Shown one piece after another: positions 27,977-36,140 of a DNA stretch of 64,000 nt. Below the pieces are notes generated by a model. The model worked only from the letters and a program-made list of their open reading frames with translations, did not search any database and was not told the origin of the DNA. The translations under genes were made by a program, and so were the position numbers. This stretch comes from Bacteriovorax sp. MedPE-SWde (GTDB taxonomy: Bacteria; Bdellovibrionota; Bacteriovoracia; Bacteriovoracales; Bacteriovoracaceae). Location: NCBI GenBank assembly GCA_001874305.1, contig MPCU01000010.1:124001-188000 (forward strand), in the 5' to 3' direction. The stretch's first letter is position 1. Every line of letters starts with the position of its first letter.

Positions 27977-28387
27977 ATGAAAACAAAAATAACAGAAGAA
28001 AACCTATCTTTAATATCACTAGTCTTAAGACTGTCTATTGGTACCCTTTTTCTAGGTGCGGGTATTATTAAAGTTCAAGGTGGGATAGATGGAAATATTA
28101 CTTACTATATGTCTATTTTTGAAAAGAGTATCTTTCCTCATGCCCTGGTTAAGGCCCATGCTAGTGTGATCATGATCGTCGAATTTATTCTAGCTGTTTG
28201 GTTGTTTTCAGGTGTCCAACTTAAGAAGGCCTGGTTTGCGAGTATTACGATTCTTATTAGTTTAGCGTTTGGCATGATTTTCGTATATAAGTTTGATGTT
28301 GTATCAGATAATTATATATATGTTCTGATATCATGCTTAGGTGTCGCCTTAACACCTTATGACTCTTACAAGATTTATAGTAAGTAG
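27977..28387 (+). CDS. DoxX-family membrane protein
   Basis: 136 residues with four hydrophobic helices. LVLRLSIGTLFLGAGIIKVQ at the start is the DoxX helix 1 signature, and a later helix (VEFILAVWLFSGV) fits the family. ATG at 27977 has AAGGAG seven bases ahead; an earlier in-frame ATG at 27947 would overlap the preceding gene and lacks a ribosome site. DoxX proteins are linked to thiol or redox stress and quinone-related chemistry, with no settled activity. Confidence 0.83.
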   Translation: MKTKITEENLSLISLVLRLSIGTLFLGAGIIKVQGGIDGNITYYMSIFEKSIFPHALVKAHASVIMIVEFILAVWLFSGVQLKKAWFASITILISLAFGMIFVYKFDVVSDNYIYVLISCLGVALTPYDSYKIYSK

Positions 28388-28502
28388 ATTGATAGAGCTA
28401 CTCTTAATCTATCTTTGACTCTGAATAGTAATTCTATAACAATTTTCTCCCATAGATTTTCATGTTAAAGTATAATAAATATGAAGCTATATGGGAGCTA
28501 TT

Positions 28503-28850
28503 ATGTCCTCTTTACTAACTAAGAACTGCATTCCTTGTTCGGGGTCTATTCCACCTCTTGAAGACGACCAAAAGTTGATATTACTCAAAGAATTATCAAG
28601 TATATGGGAGTTAGTGGATGGTGGGAAGAAGTTAAGAGCAATAGTAAAGTGTAGTGAATTTTCAGGACCTATGAAGATAGCTAATGATATTGCTGTAATA
28701 GCTGATAAGCAATGGCACCACCCAGATCTTCATATTAGCTTTGGACAATTAGGAATTGATTTATGGACTCACAAGATTGATGACCTTGTGGAGAGTGACT
28801 TTATTTTTGCCGCAAAAATTGATGAGGTATTAAAATCATATGAAATTTAA
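28503..28850 (+). CDS. phhB: Pterin-4a-carbinolamine dehydratase
   Basis: Recycles 4a-hydroxytetrahydrobiopterin; moonlights in other roles in some bacteria. 115 residues from ATG 28503, chosen because GGGAG lies just ahead; the frame opens at 28491. The family motif is intact in ADKQWHHPDLHISFGQ with LGIDLWTHKIDDLVESDFIF after it. No aromatic amino acid hydroxylase is visible nearby. The next gene, for an exported Hsp20-like protein, overlaps its last 11 bases, implying one transcript. Confidence 0.9.
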   Translation: MSSLLTKNCIPCSGSIPPLEDDQKLILLKELSSIWELVDGGKKLRAIVKCSEFSGPMKIANDIAVIADKQWHHPDLHISFGQLGIDLWTHKIDDLVESDFIFAAKIDEVLKSYEI

Positions 28851-29406
28851 AATTCTCTTCTTAACCATATTCTTCTCTACTCAAGTACTAGCTCAAACTA
28901 GTGTTGATATTGATCAACAGGTTAAGGATATGATTGAAAGACAAAGGAAGCTTGTTGATACAATGATGAAGGATCAGCAAGACTTTGATAAACACATAAA
29001 GAAACTATTTGAGCGTCTACAAAAGCAAGGCGCCTTTAAGAGCTTTAACCAGAGAATATTTGATTTTTCAAACTCTGCAGTGAAAACCGCGTGGCATGAA
29101 ACAAAGAATGAAAAGAAGTTGGTCATAGACTTGGATGCTAAGAATGATAAAGTTAGTATAAAAATTGATTCTGGGGTAGTGAATATAAAGGGAAAGCGCA
29201 AAGTCATGTCAAAATTTGGTCATGACAAAAGCTCTTATGGTGAAAGAATTATTAATATTGAGCAGACGATGACTATTCCAAGTGATGTTGTTGTGTCGTC
29301 GGCTAAATTTACTAATGAGAAAGGTAAGGTTGTTATAGTCTTTTCGAAAAAGCCCTTGGTGAAAAAACCTGTAACTAAGTTGAAAACCAAGGCCAAGTCT
29401 ATATAG
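28840..29406 (+). CDS. Exported Hsp20/alpha-crystallin-like protein
   Basis: 188 residues with signal peptide MKFKILFLTIFFSTQVLA, a helical charged segment (residues 20-70), and a C-terminal alpha-crystallin-like domain: LVIDLDAKNDKVSIKIDSG and VVNIKGKRKVMSK, then IPSDVVVSSAKFTNEKGKVV. The end is rich in Lys and Pro. Small heat-shock proteins are normally cytoplasmic, so export would give a periplasmic holdase. No I-x-I tail motif is seen. It overlaps the pterin dehydratase gene by 11 bases. Confidence 0.75.
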   Translation: MKFKILFLTIFFSTQVLAQTSVDIDQQVKDMIERQRKLVDTMMKDQQDFDKHIKKLFERLQKQGAFKSFNQRIFDFSNSAVKTAWHETKNEKKLVIDLDAKNDKVSIKIDSGVVNIKGKRKVMSKFGHDKSSYGERIINIEQTMTIPSDVVVSSAKFTNEKGKVVIVFSKKPLVKKPVTKLKTKAKSI

Positions 29407-29408
29407 AC

Positions 29409-29810
29409 TTAAGCTGCGAAGTTTTGAGACTTCTTCATTTCTTTTAAAATCTCTGTTAGTTTATTTACAAACTTCTTAGCATTGAATGGTTTGGCCAATA
29501 CATATTTAATATCAAAGTCAGAGGCGATCTGGACATTTTCGTGATTGAAACCACCTGATATCAGAAGTATTTCCGCTTTGCTATTTACCTCTTTTTCTTT
29601 TATGTGCTTAATAACTCCAAGTCCATCCAGTTTTGGCATATTAATATCAACAACAATAAGAGAAAATGTTTGGTTATCTATTTTTCTACAAGCATCAACT
29701 CCATCACTGGCCTGAACGATGGATTTAAATAGACCTGACTCGGCCAAGATCATGTGAAGCGAGTCAACTATCATCTTTTCATCATCAATTATCAGTGCAT
29801 TTAATTCCAT
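29409..29810 (-). CDS. Stand-alone response regulator receiver
   Basis: 133 residues, receiver domain only. Acidic pair in ALIIDDEKM, phosphoacceptor Asp in LIVVDINMPKLDG, Ser in LLISGG and Lys in VLAKPFN are all present. It ends two bases from the convergent Hsp20-like gene. No kinase is adjacent; it is a candidate shared target for the orphan kinases of the window. Confidence 0.9.
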   Translation of the reverse strand: MELNALIIDDEKMIVDSLHMILAESGLFKSIVQASDGVDACRKIDNQTFSLIVVDINMPKLDGLGVIKHIKEKEVNSKAEILLISGGFNHENVQIASDFDIKYVLAKPFNAKKFVNKLTEILKEMKKSQNFAA

Positions 29811-29917
29811 ATTGTTCGTCCTCTATATCGAAAAGTACTATGATATATATCGGCAAACAGTATCTATTTTTAAAGGTTAATTTGTTTAAATATACCTTAG
29901 TAATAGGTTACAGTTTC

Positions 29918-30334
29918 TTAGTCATCTCTGAGATGATTTGTAAAAAATAACATAACATCAGACATATTAATAACTCCTGTTGCTTTGCCTTCCATATCAA
30001 TCACCGGTAAGTTTCTAAATTTTCCACGGCTCATTAAAGAAAGAGCAATGATAACTGAGTCGTTTGCCTTTACAGTTTGAGGGTCTTTAGTCATATGCTT
30101 TTCAATAGGGTCATTTAATAATTCATCATGGCCTGTGATATTTTGTATTATGTCCCTTTCTGTAATTATTCCGGCGAGACTTGCGTCTTCATTTACTACA
30201 AGACAGCTAGTTGCACCATTTTCTCGCATCAAGTTTAGGGCCTTACTTACTTTATCAGTTTGAAGAACAAGCTTTGGTTTATTTGCGCCAAGTTCGGATA
30301 TTGTGTATTCCAATAATTCAACAAGTTCAGTCAT
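29918..30334 (-). CDS. Two-CBS-domain protein
   Basis: 138 residues consisting of a pair of CBS domains (VSKALNLMRENGATSCLVVN, GIITERDIIQ; then MTKDPQTVKANDSVIIALSL, LPVIDMEGKATGVINMSDVM). Such modules bind adenine nucleotides and regulate partners. The frame is open from a TTG at 30346, but ATG 30334 has a G-rich ribosome site seven bases upstream. It is near the receiver gene on the same strand (107-base gap), so co-transcription is possible. Confidence 0.9.
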   Translation of the reverse strand: MTELVELLEYTISELGANKPKLVLQTDKVSKALNLMRENGATSCLVVNEDASLAGIITERDIIQNITGHDELLNDPIEKHMTKDPQTVKANDSVIIALSLMSRGKFRNLPVIDMEGKATGVINMSDVMLFFTNHLRDD

Positions 30335-30581
30335 CGTTGCCCCCAAGATTTTTATGAACGTTACCTTGGTATTTTAATAAGTATCTACACTTAGAAGTAA
30401 GACTAATTCACATGCCGAAATCAACCTCTTCTAAATCAATTAGTTAGGGTAACTAGCTTTATTAAGTTTTAAACAGAAGGGTTCGTAGTCTTTCAAAGTT
30501 AGCTGAGAAGTAGGCAACTTTATAGGTCAATTAAAGTAATCAACTAAGTTAACCGAGTAGATTAGTCAGAAAGGTGAATTT

Positions 30582-31031
30582 ATGAAAACTAAAGAACTAT
30601 TCCTAATACTTACGTTACTCACATCAATTGGTGTGTTTGGCCTTGAAACTAACTACTTCAATGAAAAGACTTATTCGCATCCAAAAAGAGAAATCTCTAT
30701 TATTTCTTCTAGTACTGGTTACTATCCTAAGAGGCCCACTGTGTTTGTGGGTGAAAAGGTAAAAGTATTTGTGACCTCGCTAACAGATAGACCTGGTTGC
30801 ATGATCGTAAAGAATCAGGACTTCTACCTTGAGGCAAAAAAAGGTGAGATGTCTGAAGGTGAGCTATTCTTTACTAAGTCTGGAGTTCACGAGTTTTATT
30901 GCCCGGCAAACGGTCATAAGGGCAAAATTGTCGTTTTAGAGAACCCAGACAAGAAAAAGGCCCGTTTAAGAAGAGAAATGGCCTCAGAAAAGAAGAAAAG
31001 AGTAAAGATTTGGCGTCCAAGAGACGAATAG
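30582..31031 (+). CDS. Exported cupredoxin-like protein
   Basis: 149 residues with signal peptide MKTKELFLILTLLTSIGVFG. The mature part looks like a cupredoxin/COX2-like beta-sandwich; the end FTKSGVHEFYCPANGHKGKI carries Cys and His in the positions of a type-1 copper loop, although the methionine ligand and first histidine are not obvious. A basic Lys/Arg-rich tail of about 30 residues follows and is atypical. It precedes the CpaF gene by 31 bases. Copper binding is uncertain. Confidence 0.65.
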   Translation: MKTKELFLILTLLTSIGVFGLETNYFNEKTYSHPKREISIISSSTGYYPKRPTVFVGEKVKVFVTSLTDRPGCMIVKNQDFYLEAKKGEMSEGELFFTKSGVHEFYCPANGHKGKIVVLENPDKKKARLRREMASEKKKRVKIWRPRDE

Positions 31032-31062
31032 TAGATAGTATTAATAGGTTGAATGAGGTTTC

Positions 31063-32199
31063 ATGTCTTCAGTATTTACAGATGCTATATCCAGTTTACT
31101 CGCTCCCATAGGAGATCTTCTCGAAGACGAGGGAGTATCTGAAGTTATGATCAATGGGCCACATGAAATCTTCGTAGAAAAGAAAGGCCTAGTTTTTAAA
31201 GTTGAAAATCAATTTGCAGATGAGGGTGCCCTTGTTTCAGCAATGAGAGCAATTGCTCAATCTGTCCATAGAACTATAGATGAAGATAATCCACGGCTTG
31301 ATGCTAGACTCCCTGATGGGTCTCGTATCCATGTTGTTCTGCCTCCTATGGCAAAGAACGGAACAACTGTTGCTATCCGTAAATTTTCAAAAGAAAAATT
31401 AACTCTAAAAGATATGATAAGTTTTGGATCTGTTTCTGAGATGGGAGCGAGATTCCTTGATATCTGTATGTTTCTTGGAAAGAATATTCTTGTTTCTGGT
31501 GGTACAGGTTCTGGTAAGACAACTATGCTTAATGTTCTTGGTGGAAGAATGCCAAAGACGCAAAGACTTATCATAATTGAAGATGCTGCAGAACTTCAAG
31601 TTACAGCAGATCACGTTGTTAACTTTGAAACAAGAAAGGCCGACCCATTAAAAGGTCTTGATGAAGTTACAATTAGAGACCTTGTAATCTCTGCAATGAG
31701 ACTTCGTCCAGATAGAATTATTGTTGGTGAGGTAAGGGGTGAAGAAGCACTAGACCTTGTTCAGGTAATGAATACGGGTCATGATGGTTCAATGGGAACT
31801 GTCCATGCTAATAATCCTGTTGATGCTTGTACAAGACTTGAGACTCTCTGCTTGATGGGAGAGACAAGAATTCCACCTGATGCAATTAGAAAGATGGTAG
31901 GTTCTGCTCTTCAAGTAATTGTTCAATGTAATAGATATCACGACGGTGGAAGAAGAACTTCACATATCTCTGAAGTCTTAGGCGTTGATGCTGATGGAAA
32001 CTATATTGTAAAAGACATTTTTAAATGGGTTCAAACTGGCCGTGATCCTGAGACTGGAAAGTATATTGGGGAGATGGTTCCATGTAATTATGTTCCAACC
32101 TTCTTTGAAGATATCATTGTAAATAAGCTGCCATTTCCTAAATCTAATTTCATAGCTCCAGATTGGTTAAGAGATATGAATAAGAAAAAAGCAGCATAA
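31063..32199 (+). CDS. cpaF: CpaF/TadA-type secretion ATPase
   Basis: Hexameric ATPase of type IV/Tad pilus and type II-like systems, 378 residues. N-terminal domain to about 115 (VSEVMINGPHEIFVEKKG; DARLPDGSRIH), Walker A GGTGSGKTT at 146-154, Asp box LIIIEDAAELQ, Walker B region RLRPDRIIVGEVRGEEALDL and the His box GTVHANNP. Length is shorter than many CpaF proteins that carry an N-terminal extension. No other tad or pilus gene is present within the window, so its machine lies elsewhere or it is an orphan copy. Confidence 0.93.
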   Translation: MSSVFTDAISSLLAPIGDLLEDEGVSEVMINGPHEIFVEKKGLVFKVENQFADEGALVSAMRAIAQSVHRTIDEDNPRLDARLPDGSRIHVVLPPMAKNGTTVAIRKFSKEKLTLKDMISFGSVSEMGARFLDICMFLGKNILVSGGTGSGKTTMLNVLGGRMPKTQRLIIIEDAAELQVTADHVVNFETRKADPLKGLDEVTIRDLVISAMRLRPDRIIVGEVRGEEALDLVQVMNTGHDGSMGTVHANNPVDACTRLETLCLMGETRIPPDAIRKMVGSALQVIVQCNRYHDGGRRTSHISEVLGVDADGNYIVKDIFKWVQTGRDPETGKYIGEMVPCNYVPTFFEDIIVNKLPFPKSNFIAPDWLRDMNKKKAA

Positions 32200-32208
32200 G
32201 AGTCTCGC

Positions 32209-32235
32209 GGTACTGTTTACAATTTAAGCAGTACC
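32209..32235. repeat. Inverted repeat after cpaF
   Basis: GGTACTG (32209-32215) and CAGTACC (32229-32235) form a perfect seven-base stem ten bases after the cpaF stop. No U tract follows, so it is not a typical intrinsic terminator. Confidence 0.45.
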
Positions 32236-32467
32236 CACAAATCAATCAATCCTTCATTATAATTTAAATGAGTTAGCTCATCACTTCTGGCAATATTCTT
32301 GCATTTCTATTTATAAAAAATCATTGTTTTTTAAGGAGTTTGACGAAATATCGCTATTTTCGTCAAGCATAAAGGCCGTAAATACATGGAATAATTACAT
32401 GCTTTCGTCGTATATTCCATTGAACATGATACCTTAATAAAAAAAATTGAGAATATAGAGAGGAAGT

Positions 32468-34417
32468 ATGAATTTTTCGAAACTAAAATTTGCCCTATTA
32501 ATTCTAGTTACATCAATTAGTGTTCAGGCAGGAATCAAAGATATTCTGAAGCCTGGAAAAATAATTGAAAGGGTAAAAGAAGAAGTTGCTGAAATGGACA
32601 TTAGTGCCAGTGTTCGTCTTCTTGATCTTGATATTGCTCAAGGTGTAGGTATTTCTTCTAAATATAAGTATGAAGTTGAACCATCGTACTTGGCCAAACA
32701 TCACACTCGTGTAGATCGCTGGAAGCTTAAAACTGATTTAAGACCAGGTGATATCGTTAAAGATATTATTGATCTTCCAATATATTTAAATATAGATAAG
32801 GGTGCTGAAATTAACTTTGTAAGACAGTTCTCTTCAAAGAAAGAAGCCCTTAAGGCCATTCCATACTCATTTAACAAGCTACCTATAAATGCAAAAAGAG
32901 CACTAAAACTAAATGTTGGAGACTTTGTCTCTATTCCTACTACGATGTCTGTTGCTGTAGGGGCCTCAATTGGAAATGTTCAAGATATTCTAAGTGTTAA
33001 TGCCGGAGGATATATTGTCTTTAGTGGTAAATTTCTTGTTCATGTATTTAGAATGAAAAATAAGAAGGTGAGAGTAAGACTTATCGCTGAAAGAAATCAT
33101 ACTACAGGTGTAAATACCGGTGCTAAAATTGACTTTGATATTTTTGGAGTAAGTGTAGTTGATAAGCAAGTAAAGAGATGGCTTGATCTAGATATCGCAA
33201 AGTTTGGTCTCTCTAAAGGGAAAGGTCACCAGTTAATTATTGATTATATTTTTGATCTAAAAGATGAAAAGGCGAGGCATGCTTATAATGGTATTTTAGG
33301 GTCCACTTTTAAATTTAAAGATGTAGCTATGTTCTCTGAGTTTATTAAAGAACGTGGTCTAGAAAATAGACTCATTACTGTTTATGAAGAAGCAGAGTAT
33401 ATTTACAATGCTGATAAAGAAAAAGAGAAGAAAAGAGTAGATAGAATATTTAAAGGATTCAATGATTATAAGAAGGAGAGTTCTAACTTTAAACTAGGAT
33501 TACTTTTAGCTTCTTATACTAAGAATAAAACCTTCATCGAAAATAAAATTTCTTATGATGATAAAGATGGTGAAAGAAAGAGATTCTACTATCCAACAAT
33601 GACAAGAACTAAGAAGAATGAGTTTGATATATTTATCATGAAAGCTAAAGAAAGAGTTGTTAAGACTTCATTTGGTCTCGTACCTCTTGATGACGAAGAC
33701 TTTGGAGCAGCACACTCTGACTTTGGATTTATCTATGATAGAAAGGATAAGATCTTTAGAATCGACGAGCAAAGAAAGTATCAACAAATGCTATCAGATA
33801 CACTACCAAATTTTATCTATGATGAAATTGACTGGAAGGGCTGGGATGAATATGAAAGCCGTCCATCAACTGTTGCTTACATGCAAGTTATATTCAAGAA
33901 AGAGGCCTTCGCATCTCTTAAAGGTATGACAGAAATTGATATTAGAAAGAAACTATTTAAATTCTATAAAGAAAGAAAGCTCGTCGACATTACTCTTATT
34001 GATGGTTTCTTCAAAAGGCTATGGAGAAAGATAAGACTTATAAAGGGTGAGGAAAGATCTGATATCAGAAGAATTTCTTCTAAGTTACATGAGGTTTTTA
34101 ATAGTGATAGTTTTGACGGTAAAGATAGAATTAAGGCGCTATTAAAACTAAGAGAAAGGTATATCTTTAAGAGACTTGGATTAAAGTTTCTTATGTCACT
34201 AGTTCCTGAAAATGAACTTGATAAGTATGTCTATATTAAGCTAGGGATGCACTCAAAGAAATCTGAAGAGGTGAAATTTGAGTATGGAACTCAAGGTTAC
34301 TCTGAAATTTACCATGAACTAATGTATGTAAACTCTGTTTTAAATGATAGGTCTTTTGATCTACGCTTAACTGAGAGAGAACTTCAGTTTAAAGAAGATG
34401 GAACTATTACTGAGTAG
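32468..34417 (+). CDS. Large secreted protein of unknown function
   Basis: 649 residues with signal peptide MNFSKLKFALLILVTSISVQA. The first 250 residues look beta-rich (LNVGDFVSIPTTMSVAVGAS; DILSVNAGGYIVFSGKFLVH); from about 290 on the chain is highly charged and helical. There are no cysteines of note and no transmembrane helix after the signal peptide. I recognise no family. It stands alone with AGAGAGGAAG ahead of the ATG. A surface or periplasmic structural role is possible but unsupported. Confidence 0.75.
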   Translation: MNFSKLKFALLILVTSISVQAGIKDILKPGKIIERVKEEVAEMDISASVRLLDLDIAQGVGISSKYKYEVEPSYLAKHHTRVDRWKLKTDLRPGDIVKDIIDLPIYLNIDKGAEINFVRQFSSKKEALKAIPYSFNKLPINAKRALKLNVGDFVSIPTTMSVAVGASIGNVQDILSVNAGGYIVFSGKFLVHVFRMKNKKVRVRLIAERNHTTGVNTGAKIDFDIFGVSVVDKQVKRWLDLDIAKFGLSKGKGHQLIIDYIFDLKDEKARHAYNGILGSTFKFKDVAMFSEFIKERGLENRLITVYEEAEYIYNADKEKEKKRVDRIFKGFNDYKKESSNFKLGLLLASYTKNKTFIENKISYDDKDGERKRFYYPTMTRTKKNEFDIFIMKAKERVVKTSFGLVPLDDEDFGAAHSDFGFIYDRKDKIFRIDEQRKYQQMLSDTLPNFIYDEIDWKGWDEYESRPSTVAYMQVIFKKEAFASLKGMTEIDIRKKLFKFYKERKLVDITLIDGFFKRLWRKIRLIKGEERSDIRRISSKLHEVFNSDSFDGKDRIKALLKLRERYIFKRLGLKFLMSLVPENELDKYVYIKLGMHSKKSEEVKFEYGTQGYSEIYHELMYVNSVLNDRSFDLRLTERELQFKEDGTITE

Positions 34418-34452
34418 TAGTTCCCCTAAGTCGGTATAGGGTTGTAGCTAAC

Positions 34453-34701
34453 CTAGATATCGACTTCAATTCCTTCTTCTGAAATTTCCACAGTGAAGCG
34501 ATCCTTCATTAACTCTTTTGTTTTATCGACTATTTCTTTCATATCATCAGGCTCTAGTTCTGGATCTAGTTCCATCTCGTGTGCAAAAGTACCAATGAGA
34601 AGGATGGCCATCTTTAGGTCTATCTCTTCATTGAATTGGTTTAGTGGAAAAGCAACTCGAAAGCCACCTGAGAATTTATCTATATCAACATCTATAATCA
34701 T
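34453..34701 (-). CDS. Small acidic protein of unknown function
   Basis: 82 residues, strongly acidic (DPELEPDDMKEIVDKTKELM). An opposing frame at 34493-34714 is Ser-rich and looks like its shadow. No good ribosome site lies upstream of ATG 34701, which lowers confidence; the amino-acid composition is what supports the coding call. No family is recognised. Confidence 0.55.
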   Translation of the reverse strand: MIIDVDIDKFSGGFRVAFPLNQFNEEIDLKMAILLIGTFAHEMELDPELEPDDMKEIVDKTKELMKDRFTVEISEEGIEVDI

Positions 34702-34848
34702 AAATATATTCTAAGTAATCTTCGTGATTTTGGGAAGATACAATTTATTCTACGCAGATTCCTGTGTGTCCTGACCCAGTGCATTTGCCAAATTGGGTCA
34801 AAATCGCTTTAATGCCTCACCCCATAAACATAACACCCTGGAGCATTA

Positions 34849-35850
34849 GTGAGATTTTTCATCTTTATCTTTCTTTTTTCATTTAAGGCCATGTCCTTTG
34901 AAAAAAGTGTGATTGGTGAAGACACTAGAGTTCGCGCGAATAGTCACAAGGCCTATGTTGGCCATGTTGGTGCTTATTGCACAGGTACATTAATAGCAGA
35001 TGACATCGTTATAACTGCTGCACACTGTGTATATAGTCAGAAATATCAAGAACACTTAAAATCTCCATACTTTAGGCCTTCACGTAAAGGTGATCTTACG
35101 CCATTTGGTACTTTTAATTGGAAAAGTATCTATCTCTATAAGGCGTATGCAAAAGATTCTGATAAGGCATCTGATGTGGCATTTATAAAGCTAAATAGGA
35201 GAGTTAAGGGCATAAAGTATTATCCTCGCTTAAAGCAGGGCCGTACTAATGATCGTGTTTCTATCACTGGTTATCCAAAAGATCGTCAATTTGGTACTGC
35301 ATGGACTAGTAAGTGTAAGGCAAAAAAGAGTGGTAAATTCTATGAACACAAGTGTGACACTGCCGGTGGAATGAGTGGCAGTGCTCTTATTAGAAATAAT
35401 AACTTAGTAGGAATTCATGCCCTAGGTAACGATGATTTCAACAGAGCTATTCGAGTTGATGGCCAGATTATTTCTGCATTTTACAGAATTAAAAGTTCAA
35501 AGAAACTAGATTCAAGCAAGTGGCTAACTTTTAGAAATGATAGCAAAGAGCTTGGAGAAGAGTTTGATCGTGTGATCTTAGAGAACTCAAACCCTTTCCC
35601 AGTTACAGTTGAATATCTTTATTATGACCTCAACCGAAATGAAGTACTAGATACTCAATACCTTGAGGCCAAAGAGAAAAAAGAGCTGTTTAAGACAAGA
35701 CGCTCAAAGTTCTATCTAAGGTATAGTTATGGCGACAAAAGCTTTCCTAAGCAATATGAGGGCTGCCAGCTAATTGATGAGAGTTGTGCAAAGAAGATCG
35801 TTTTAAAAGGCGCAAACTGGAAGCATCAACTTATTTCTCTTCCTCTTTAA
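34849..35850 (+). CDS. Secreted trypsin-like serine protease (S1, glutamyl-endopeptidase type)
   Basis: 333 residues beginning with GTG at 34849, supported by GGAG six bases upstream and by a signal peptide (MRFFIFIFLFSFKAMS). S1 triad: H59 in VITAAHCVY, D109 in SDVAFIKL and S176 in TAGGMSGSAL, where the usual GDSGGP is replaced by GMSGSA as in V8-like/S1B enzymes. The protease domain ends near 215; the last 110 residues form an extra beta-rich domain (NSNPFPVTVEYLYYDLN) with two cysteines. Likely degrades external or prey protein; substrate unknown. Confidence 0.9.
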   Translation: MRFFIFIFLFSFKAMSFEKSVIGEDTRVRANSHKAYVGHVGAYCTGTLIADDIVITAAHCVYSQKYQEHLKSPYFRPSRKGDLTPFGTFNWKSIYLYKAYAKDSDKASDVAFIKLNRRVKGIKYYPRLKQGRTNDRVSITGYPKDRQFGTAWTSKCKAKKSGKFYEHKCDTAGGMSGSALIRNNNLVGIHALGNDDFNRAIRVDGQIISAFYRIKSSKKLDSSKWLTFRNDSKELGEEFDRVILENSNPFPVTVEYLYYDLNRNEVLDTQYLEAKEKKELFKTRRSKFYLRYSYGDKSFPKQYEGCQLIDESCAKKIVLKGANWKHQLISLPL

Positions 35851-36140
35851 ATCGTTAAGATTAACATAGAGTCCACCAACTAAAATAATTACTCATTCCA
35901 TTCTAGATAATTTTATTTCTTGTGATAAATTTTCTCTACGAAGTTTGTATCCGTTTCCTATCGGACAATAGATACCTAATTTTTAGATAAGATTTCTTGA
36001 CTCTCTAATGTTCTTTGTTAACTGGTATTAGTCCTTTAATTTTTCTACGAACAAGTTTTCTTGATCGATAAGGACTAAACTTAATATTGTAAATAATAAC
36101 AATTCTTTTTCTTTAAGGTATTTAGTTTGAATCCGAAGCG

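Noticed and set aside
31063-32199. A Tad/Flp pilus locus implied by cpaF
   Set aside because: No other tad, cpa or pilin gene was found on either side; only the ATPase is present.
32209-32235. Intrinsic terminator after cpaF
   Set aside because: The stem is good, but no T run follows it, so it is listed only as an inverted repeat.
34493-34714. Plus-strand 73-codon frame
   Set aside because: Ser-rich and opposite to the acidic minus-strand frame at 34453-34701; it has the composition of an antisense shadow.
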